NCBI GenBank assembly: GCA_035550795.1
Contig: DASZOL010000111.1
Location: forward strand, 98,952-162,951
DNA: 64,000 bases
Direction: 5' to 3'
Source: DASRDR01 sp035550795
GTDB lineage: Bacteria > Methylomirabilota > Methylomirabilia > Rokubacteriales > DASRDR01
The notes beneath the pieces are model-generated. The model worked only from the letters and a program-made list of their open reading frames with translations, was not told the DNA's origin and made no database searches. Positions 58,226-64,000 of this stretch are shown one piece after another. The stretch's first letter is position 1; each line of letters opens with the position of its first letter. Position numbers and translations under genes: made by a program.

Positions 58226-58305
58226 TCGATCACCTCATCCGCCCGCGCCAGGACGGATGTCGGGATCGTCAGGCCGAGGGCCACGTAGACGGCGGCACGG
58301 TGACA
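58222..58305 (-). pseudogene. Decayed fourth ABC_sub_bind copy (internal deletion)
   Basis: Only the last 26 or so codons survive: R-A-A-V-Y-V joined to L-G-L-T-I-P-T-S-V-L-A-R-A-D-E-V. In the intact copies, 28-30 residues lie between these two blocks; the join is near 58282. Nothing similar is seen upstream of 58305. Confidence 0.75.
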
Positions 58306-58412
58306 GAGGTCGATGAGGTTCGCCCTCGTACGCCAATCAAACCTAGCGACGGGATGTGCAGCAACACGGAACGGTGCGGCGCACCTGCGCCATGCCCCAT
58401 CACAGCGCATGC

Positions 58413-59048
58413 TTATGGCACGACCCAGGCGGCGGATGGACCCAAGTCGGTCCACCGGATGAAGGCGCGGCGCATATCGCCCGGGCCGAGCCAAAACCAG
58501 TCCAGCGCAGTCGCGCGGACAAGCACCACCGCGAAATGGCTCAGCGCAACCTCGTCGTCGGTTGTGGTCGGAAGCGTATCGAAGCGCGACGGCGCGGAGA
58601 GTACGGTGCCAGGTGCGTGATCGGTCTCGCTAGCCATGCGACGGAGCAGCGAGACCTGTTGCCACGCCTCGCGCGCGACCTGGTCTCGACAATGCACGCT
58701 CGCCGTTCCGGTAAAGCGGGCCTCTATCGCATCTCCAGGATCCCAGAAGACCAGCGATACGCGACCATCCGCTCTCAGCTCTCGCACCTTGTCGGAGCGG
58801 GCGTCGGTGTGGAAGACGAACAGTCGCTCGGCCGGGTCGACGCTGCGTAATGCGAGGACCCGGGCACGCGGCCCGTCGGGTGACAGCGTGGCGAGCATCG
58901 GTAGCCCCCAGGGTGGCCAGCGACCGTTTAGACCTGCACCGATGCGTCTCCACACATCGTCGAGCAAGGCCGGAAGCGTCTGCGGCAGTGACTCGACCGG
59001 CGCGGCAATGGGCGCGGCAAACACCGGAGTGGAGGGGCCGGTGTTCAT
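58413..59048 (-). CDS. PPOX-family (pyridoxamine-phosphate-oxidase-like) flavoprotein
   Basis: A 211-residue split-barrel protein: M-L-A-T-L-S-P-D-G-P-R-A-R-V-L-A-L-R-S-V (FMN-binding R-x-V-L-L/x), F-H-T-D-A-R-S-D-K-V-R-E-L, and V-S-L-V-F-W-D-P-G-D. The C-terminal D-W-F-W-L-G-P-G-D-M-R-R is typical of this PPOX group, often flavin or haem-utilising. No PdxH C-terminal R-L-H signature, so true PdxH is unlikely. ATG at 59048. Set between two decayed ABC_sub_bind copies. Confidence 0.8.
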   Translation of the reverse strand: MNTGPSTPVFAAPIAAPVESLPQTLPALLDDVWRRIGAGLNGRWPPWGLPMLATLSPDGPRARVLALRSVDPAERLFVFHTDARSDKVRELRADGRVSLVFWDPGDAIEARFTGTASVHCRDQVAREAWQQVSLLRRMASETDHAPGTVLSAPSRFDTLPTTTDDEVALSHFAVVLVRATALDWFWLGPGDMRRAFIRWTDLGPSAAWVVP

Positions 59049-59191
59049 CGGATCAGCCTCCCTGCTTCCGATTCATGGCGTTGCCCCGGTTCCGTGAAAC
59101 CGTGATGGATCTCGGGGATCAGCCGGGTCTCTGACGGCGTGGATCTCGGTGCGGCCAGGAGGCCGGCCGCCCAACAACGTACATCGGGTCG

Positions 59192-59285
59192 TCACTGGAT
59201 CACTTCAGCCGACTCGCGTCGGCACCGCTGGTGGGATGGTGAGACCGAGGGCCTGGGCGGCCATCAGGTCGGCTTCGTTCAAGGA
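59192..59285 (-). pseudogene. Decayed fifth ABC_sub_bind C-terminal remnant
   Basis: Reading leftward from 59285, the frame gives L-M-A-A-Q-A-L-G-L-T-I-P-P-A-V, then degenerates. A stop arises early, while the old terminal GTGATCCAGTGA is still visible at the end. The rest of 59049-59394 holds no gene. Confidence 0.6.
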
Positions 59286-59394
59286 GATCGGCTGATAGTG
59301 GTGCTCTCATGAGCGCCGCTACCTTCGCATCTCGGCATGTGAGTGGGTGGCCCGGGATGATCCACCTGGACCCATTCTGGCTCCCTGGGGATCG

Positions 59395-62300
59395 CTATCG
59401 CACACTCGAAGTCATCCGCTCGGACCGAACCGGCAACGTGAAGGTGAACGTCGACCCCTGGCCTACCTGGCTCTGGATCCAGATCCGCCCCCCGTGGAGC
59501 TCCACGAATTTCTTGGCCAGTGTCAACCCGAGCCCCGTCCCCTCCTGTTTGCGAGCGTCGTCGCGCCCGACTTGGCGGAACTCCTCGAAGATGGCCCCCT
59601 GGTCCTCCGGCGCGATCCCGATCCCCGTGTCGCTGACGCTGATGGTAACAACGCCCTCGGCTGCCGTGGCGGCGAGGCCGACCCGTCCGCCCTCCGGGGT
59701 GAACTTGACCGCGTTGGAGAGCAGGTTCAGCAGGATCTGCTTCACCTTCCGCTCGTCCGCGACGATGTCGCCCACCCCGGTGGGCAGGGTCTGGGTAAGC
59801 GTGATCCCGTGTCGGGTGGCCCGCTCCCGGACCAGGGTCAGGGCATTGTCTAGGGCGGTGGGCAGATGGAACCGTCCGAGCTCCAACTCGAGCCGCCCGG
59901 CCTCCACCTTGGACAGGTCGAGGATGTCGTTGATCAGGGATAGGAGGTGCCGGCCCGAGGACAGGATGTCCTGGAGGTACTCGGCCTGCTTCTCGTTCAC
60001 CTCCCCGAACATCCGCTCCGCAAGCACCTCCGAGAACCCGAGGATCGCGTTCAGCGGGGTGCGCAGCTCGTGGGACATGTTGGCGAGGAACTCGGACTTG
60101 TGGCGGCTGGCCGCCTCGAGCAGGCGGCTCTTGTCCTCGACTTCGTGGAAGAGCCGGGCGTTCTGAATGGCCAGGGCCGATTGCGTCGCGAAGGTGCGCA
60201 GCAGGTCGATGGTCTCGCCCGGGAATTCGCCGGGACGGTTACGCGTCACCCCGAGACAGCCGATTAACTGGCTCTCGCGGACCATCGGCACTGCGAGGAT
60301 GGCCCGAATGCCAGAGTCGATCAGGATCTCTTTGAGGCGGCCCTCGTAGGCGCCCGGCACCGCGATGTCGGCCACCTGGACCGGTTCCAGCGTGATGGCG
60401 GTGCGTCCGAGCACCCCTTCGCCCTTGCGAACCCGATTCGTGCGCCGAGCCGCCGCGAGGGCGTCGCTGGTCTGCGTCATCGCCCGCTGGACGAACTCCT
60501 CGGCGCCCTCGTCGTACTCGAACACCACGCCGCCATCAAGACCCGAAAGCTGGACGGCGTGTGACACGATGGTCGTCAGCACCGTTTCGAGATCCAGGGT
60601 CGAGCTGACGGCCCGACCGACCTCGCCCAAGGCCGTGAGCTGTTCGACCGAGCGCGTCAGGTCCTGCGTTCGTGCCCGCAGCTCCGTCAGCAGGCGGACG
60701 TTCTCGATGGCGATGGCCGCCTGGTTGGCGAACGTCTCCAGGAGCTCGATCTGTTTGGCCGAAAAGGGCTGGACCACCTCCCGAGTGATGAAGATGGCGC
60801 CCAGGGGCGCGCCCTCCCGCAGCAGCGGCGTCCCCAGGATCGTCCGGCTGTCGGCCCCGGACTGCCTCACTCGGGACACACTGTCCGGGAACTCCGCCTC
60901 GGCCGCCAGGATGTCCTCGACGTGGATCGTCCGCCGGTCGCGCACAACCTGCCCGACGAGGCCGCCACGACTGATGGGCACGGTGTCTCCGACCGCCGTC
61001 GCCCGGCGCAGCGATCCTCGCCGCGCCACCACGCGCAGGTGCTCGCCTTCCAGACGGAAGATCGACGCATTCGTCGCCGCGCACACGCGCGCGGCGTTCT
61101 CGGCGACGGTCTCCATGACCGGCCCGAGATCGGTCGGCGAGCTCGCAATCACCCGTAGGATCTCGGCCGTCGCCGTCTGCTGCTCAAGCGTCTCGGTGAG
61201 GTCGCGGTTCCGCGCCTCAAGCTCCTTGAACAGGCGCACATTCTCGATCGCGATCACCGCCTGGGCGGCGAAGGTCCGGAGCAGGGCGATCTGCTTGGCC
61301 GAGAACGACCCGGCCTCGACTCGAGCGACGCTGATCGCTCCAATGGGATTTCCCTCACGGAGCATCGGTACCTGGAGAAGGCTTCGGTAGCCGAGGGCTC
61401 GGCCCGGGGGGCGCGCCAGCAGGGGAATGCTCGGGTCGTTGTCAAGGTCATGTACCTCGACGACGGTACGGTCCAGGATCGTGCGGCCGATGAGGGTCTC
61501 CCGGGTAGCAGCCCGCGGGTACAGCTGACGCATCGCCTCAAGCCCTGCGTCGGTCCACTTGTTGTGGGCGACGAAGTGAATCGTGTGGCCGTCGAACTGG
61601 TACACACCGCTGAAGAAGCCGTCGCAGAGCCGCACCGCGCTCTCCGCGATCGTGTCGAAGACCGGCTGGGCATCGGTCGGCGAGCTCGCGATGACCCGCA
61701 GGATCTCGCCGGTCGCCGTCTGCTGCTCCAACGACTCCGTCACCTGCGCGTGGGCCTCCGTGAGCGCTCGGTTCTTTTGCTGGAGTTCGGTGAACAGCCG
61801 GACGTTCTCGATGGCAATGACCGCCTGGTCGGCGAAGGTCTTGAGGAGCGCGACCTGATTCTCCGGGAACGGGCCTGGGACGGGGCGTCCGACGGCCACC
61901 GCACCGATGGCCTTTCCCTTGTGTAGCATCGGCACGGAGACGACGCTCCGAAAGGCGTCTTGCGTCTGTGTCGCGATCCCGTACTCCGCGTCCTCCACAA
62001 CGTCCGGGATGTGGACGATGCCAGCTGTCAGGATCGACCGGGCGGCCGCGCTCCTGCGGCTGGGCGGCATGGGGAACATGCTCCGAATCGCGGCCGCCGT
62101 CTCTGGACTGACGTTCGCCAGCGCAACACTATGAACGAGCTCGCCGTCAAACCTCGACACACCGGCGGAGCTGGCCCCGCACAGGTGCATCGCACGCTCG
62201 GCGATTGCGTCGAACACGGGCTGCAGATCGTTCGGTGAGCTCGCGATGACCCGCAGGATGTCGGCCGTGGCCGTCTGCTGCTCCAGCGCCTCCGTCAGCG

Positions 62301-62439
62301 CTTGCCTGAGGCTTTCGACCTCGGCCTTCGTATCTGCGTCTGCCCGAGTGGGAGAGCTGACCTCGCTGACGGGCCTGGCGCATTTTTCGCAGAACTTCGC
62401 CTGCGGGCGATTCTCGTGCTGGCACCGGGGACAGTGCAT
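59395..62439 (-). CDS. Multi-GAF sensor histidine kinase with N-terminal zinc ribbon
   Basis: A 1014-residue cytoplasmic sensor kinase. The N-terminus has a zinc ribbon (C-P-R-C, C-E-K-C). Four GAF domains follow at about 70-215, 260-405, 440-590 and 620-770; three are preceded by near-identical linkers (L-E-Q-Q-T-A-T-x-x-I-L-R-V-I-A-S-S-P), a sign of internal duplication. HisKA has S-H-E-L-R-T-P-L-N; HATPase_c has N-L-L-S-N-A-V-K-F and D-T-G-I-G-I. No receiver, PAS or membrane segment is present, and no response regulator is adjacent, so it is an orphan kinase. ATG at 62439 with GGGAGA upstream. Confidence 0.92.
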   Translation of the reverse strand: MHCPRCQHENRPQAKFCEKCARPVSEVSSPTRADADTKAEVESLRQALTEALEQQTATADILRVIASSPNDLQPVFDAIAERAMHLCGASSAGVSRFDGELVHSVALANVSPETAAAIRSMFPMPPSRRSAAARSILTAGIVHIPDVVEDAEYGIATQTQDAFRSVVSVPMLHKGKAIGAVAVGRPVPGPFPENQVALLKTFADQAVIAIENVRLFTELQQKNRALTEAHAQVTESLEQQTATGEILRVIASSPTDAQPVFDTIAESAVRLCDGFFSGVYQFDGHTIHFVAHNKWTDAGLEAMRQLYPRAATRETLIGRTILDRTVVEVHDLDNDPSIPLLARPPGRALGYRSLLQVPMLREGNPIGAISVARVEAGSFSAKQIALLRTFAAQAVIAIENVRLFKELEARNRDLTETLEQQTATAEILRVIASSPTDLGPVMETVAENAARVCAATNASIFRLEGEHLRVVARRGSLRRATAVGDTVPISRGGLVGQVVRDRRTIHVEDILAAEAEFPDSVSRVRQSGADSRTILGTPLLREGAPLGAIFITREVVQPFSAKQIELLETFANQAAIAIENVRLLTELRARTQDLTRSVEQLTALGEVGRAVSSTLDLETVLTTIVSHAVQLSGLDGGVVFEYDEGAEEFVQRAMTQTSDALAAARRTNRVRKGEGVLGRTAITLEPVQVADIAVPGAYEGRLKEILIDSGIRAILAVPMVRESQLIGCLGVTRNRPGEFPGETIDLLRTFATQSALAIQNARLFHEVEDKSRLLEAASRHKSEFLANMSHELRTPLNAILGFSEVLAERMFGEVNEKQAEYLQDILSSGRHLLSLINDILDLSKVEAGRLELELGRFHLPTALDNALTLVRERATRHGITLTQTLPTGVGDIVADERKVKQILLNLLSNAVKFTPEGGRVGLAATAAEGVVTISVSDTGIGIAPEDQGAIFEEFRQVGRDDARKQEGTGLGLTLAKKFVELHGGRIWIQSQVGQGSTFTFTLPVRSERMTSSVR

Positions 62440-62623
62440 ATCTAACGTCTCCCGATTCCGGCTCGCTGCCGGCCACGATCACGCGTCGCCGGACCCCTGG
62501 GCAGCCGCCGGAACTTGGCGTCCCGGCCGGCCCCGGGGAGCCACGACCGTCCCGACCCTACCAGACTGGCGGCCCCAGGCACCAGCCGGGCTCCTGCGGT
62601 CGGGAAGTCGCTCTGTAGGGGGG

Positions 62624-62956
62624 TCACACAGCCCTCTGGAGGTGGGCCGCGGACGCCGCCGGGCGTTGCCGCCGGGCCCGGATGACCCCGGCGACCTGCT
62701 CGAGCGCCTCGGGCGGGAAGGTTGCCCGCATCTCCTGGTCGCCGGTCTGGTGCCGACGAACTCCGGGGATGGCCCAGACCTTCACGAAGAGGCGTGGTCG
62801 GTTGCAGTACACGGCGAGATCGCGCCCGTCGAACCATTCCACGCGTCCGTAGCGTCCGGGGATCGCCGGGTATCCCTCGGCGTCCGCCGTCACGCGGAGC
62901 CTCAACGGGCGAGCCAGGTCACGAACTTGCGCGAACGCTCTGATCTGACGGCGCAC
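62624..62956 (-). CDS. Conserved hypothetical protein, mobile-element associated
   Basis: A 110-residue protein: V-R-D-L-A-R-P-L-R-L-R-V-T-A-D-A-E-G-Y-P-A-I-P-G-R, V-E-W-F-D, V-Y-C-N-R-P-R-L-F and Q-T-G-D-Q-E-M. From memory, such small proteins lie before serine-recombinase genes in related genomes; function unknown. GTG at 62956 has GGAGGCCAACCC upstream. The upstream gene overlaps it by 38 bases. No recombinase is adjacent here; the next gene on this strand is the kinase, 184 empty bases away. Confidence 0.6.
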   Translation of the reverse strand: MRRQIRAFAQVRDLARPLRLRVTADAEGYPAIPGRYGRVEWFDGRDLAVYCNRPRLFVKVWAIPGVRRHQTGDQEMRATFPPEALEQVAGVIRARRQRPAASAAHLQRAV

Positions 62957-63278
62957 GGGTTGGCCTCCGAATTCTGGACCTGGTTGAGGTGTGACGATGG
63001 CGCTCGGACTGCTGAGGCCGGGCGTCCGGTTTGGGTGGAGCGATCACCTCGGCAGGCTCTGGAAACGAAGCGTTCGAGTGGGCCAGTTCCCGGAGGTCCG
63101 GGTACTGCCGGATGTCGTTGATCAGGGCTTCGGCCAGGAGTCCGGCGAGCGCCTCGACAAGGTCTTCTGGAAGTGGGCTGACACCTCCCTGCTGCTCGAG
63201 GCGGGGGGCGTGCCCCGCGGTGCCGTCTTGGCGCCCCTGGGGAGGGGACGAACCACTGGTCGTGAAGAACGAATCCAT
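62919..63278 (-). CDS. Hypothetical protein
   Basis: A 119-residue frame with L-P-E-D-L-V-E-A-L-A-G-L-L-A-E-A-L-I-N-D-I-R-Q-Y-P-D-L, an amphipathic helix, and a basic disordered tail (R-H-R-H-T-S-T-R-S-R-I-R-R-P). ATG at 63278 has GGAGATG upstream; an earlier ATG at 63335 lacks a ribosome site. It overlaps the next gene by 38 bases. No family recognised. Confidence 0.5.
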   Translation of the reverse strand: MDSFFTTSGSSPPQGRQDGTAGHAPRLEQQGGVSPLPEDLVEALAGLLAEALINDIRQYPDLRELAHSNASFPEPAEVIAPPKPDARPQQSERHRHTSTRSRIRRPTRAPSDQSVRASS

Positions 63279-63630
63279 GTCAGCATCTCCATTCACCGGC
63301 GCAAGCCGGGGCCGAGGTTCTTGGGGCTCGATCATGGGTCGTGACTCGCGAGCCCGGGCTCGCCCTCCGCCGCGACGGGGCCCCTCGCGCGCCCGGTCCT
63401 CGAAACTTCGGGAAAATGGTCTCAGCCGTCGGATGACTTCCCACGCCCGAGACCGGCGAGATTTTCGGGGGGTACCCCGGGGTGGGGACTCGAAACGGGC
63501 GGGCTCACAGGGGCAACTCGCGTCGGCTCGTGCGGCATATCCTCGTCCGGCGAGGTCCTGGTTCGGTCGAGTCCCCAGCGGGATTCGACCGCCGGGCTTG
63601 ATGGGGCTAGTCGTTTCGAGGGGATGCGAG
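63279..63630. other. Intergenic stretch, no recognised gene
   Basis: About 350 bases, GC-rich, with longer frames that look like shadow reading. No hairpin, promoter or repeat stands out. Confidence 0.4.
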
Positions 63631-64000
63631 TCAGGGTCGGCCGAGTGCCGAACGCCCTGCGGGACTGGTCTCGTCAGAGCTCGGTGCATCCTCCTTCACT
63701 GCGGGCACATCCAGCACGACCGCACCCGGCACGACGCGCGGGGGTTTGGGGTTCCGCAGCCACTCGGGTTCCGTGATGTTGATGACGACAGACGGGGGAC
63801 CGCTCGACTCGCGCCGGGACGCGGCGGTGCCCACGTTCAGAAGCTGGGCCAGTAGCTCAGCCGCACGCATGCGGGCCATGTTGTCCGCGACGATCACCGA
63901 CTGCGGACCCTTGATGGTCATCGCCTCAAGCCCCAGCTCGATGGACTGGACCAATCGCCTCGTGAGCTCGACGCGCTTGTCACGCGTCAGGCCCGCCTCT
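63631..64000 (-). CDS. Hypothetical protein, 5' end outside window
   Basis: The frame is open to the right edge. The visible 122 codons read E-L-T-R-R-L-V-Q-S-I-E-L-G-L-E-A-M, A-D-N-M-A-R-M-R-A-A-E-L-L-A-Q-L-L, then V-V-I-N-I-T-E-P-E-W and a Pro/Ser tail. Helical with a disordered end, reminiscent of phage terminase small-subunit C-termini, but that is only a resemblance. A TTG at 63954 could be read as a start, yet the frame continues upstream. Confidence 0.45.
   Translation of the reverse strand, partial: EAGLTRDKRVELTRRLVQSIELGLEAMTIKGPQSVIVADNMARMRAAELLAQLLNVGTAASRRESSGPPSVVINITEPEWLRNPKPPRVVPGAVVLDVPAVKEDAPSSDETSPAGRSALGRP

Noticed and set aside
58222..58494. A separate small gene reading from 58494 to 58222
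   Set aside because: Only its last 26 or so codons match ABC_sub_bind proteins; the rest is unlike any protein, so it is scored as a remnant.

Overview
The window is 64 kb of very GC-rich bacterial DNA (roughly two thirds G+C or higher by eye). Genes are tightly packed, many start at GTG or TTG, and many neighbours overlap by 1 to 11 bases. No rRNA, complete tRNA or CRISPR array was found. The gene mix suggests a deep-branching soil or subsurface heterotroph such as Candidatus Rokubacteria / Methylomirabilota. Pointers are tandem ABC_sub_bind lipid/amino-acid type binding proteins, GlgE-pathway genes, several acyl-CoA dehydrogenases and SDRs, and an ETF-linked amine oxidoreductase set. This placement is inference from gene content; no marker gene is present.

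Layout. 1-0.9 kb: end of a YdbL-like gene and a HAD hydrolase. 0.9-13.7 kb: one long minus-strand run, otsB-glgE-treS-glgM-maltokinase/DUF5752-treT-glycosyltransferase-MscS-like channel-PurB/PcaB-like lyase. It is an almost complete trehalose to maltose-1-phosphate to alpha-glucan (GlgE) pathway, preceded by a perfect 13-bp inverted repeat. 14-18 kb: two SDRs plus RidA, then divergently an acyl-CoA dehydrogenase and a HisN-like phosphatase. 18.2-23.5 kb: a cyclic-nucleotide-domain membrane protein, then a minus-strand set running from a halohydrin-dehalogenase-type SDR through a rhodanese/persulfide dioxygenase-like fusion, TusA, DsrE2 and DUF2848 to an epoxide-hydrolase-like enzyme. 23.5-29 kb: a class A penicillin-binding protein, a PQQ-type dehydrogenase lipoprotein, a PdxH-like oxidase and a beta-propeller protein. 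29.5-43 kb: housekeeping and metabolic genes, including an acyl-CoA dehydrogenase with a periplasmic binding protein, a UxaA-like dehydratase, TrkA, an AlkP-superfamily membrane protein, Nudix, MFS, a stand-alone ppGpp-hydrolase-like HD protein and a glycosyltransferase.

43.7-51.9 kb: a minus-strand operon of a TMADH/DgcA-like flavoprotein, EtfA, a DgcB/EtfD-like membrane Fe-S protein, EtfB, a benzoate-CoA-ligase-family enzyme and a TPR protein. This is a plausible N-demethylation or acyl oxidation electron-transfer module.

51.9-64 kb is accessory. A large serine recombinase reads through a 25-base tRNA 3' fragment into the neighbouring gene. Beside it are a universal stress protein, a small XRE regulator with a candidate operator, and a monooxygenase. 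Then come three tandem ABC_sub_bind genes plus two decayed C-terminal remnants, a PPOX-family protein, a four-GAF hybrid-free sensor kinase, and three small or partial genes of mobile-element character.

Most noteworthy: the halohydrin dehalogenase signature (T-x4-Y-x-G and S-x12-Y-x3-R) at 22735-23487; the GlgE/TreT/OtsB operon with a DUF5752-fused maltokinase; the ETF/N-demethylase-like operon; and the recombinase/tRNA-fragment junction.
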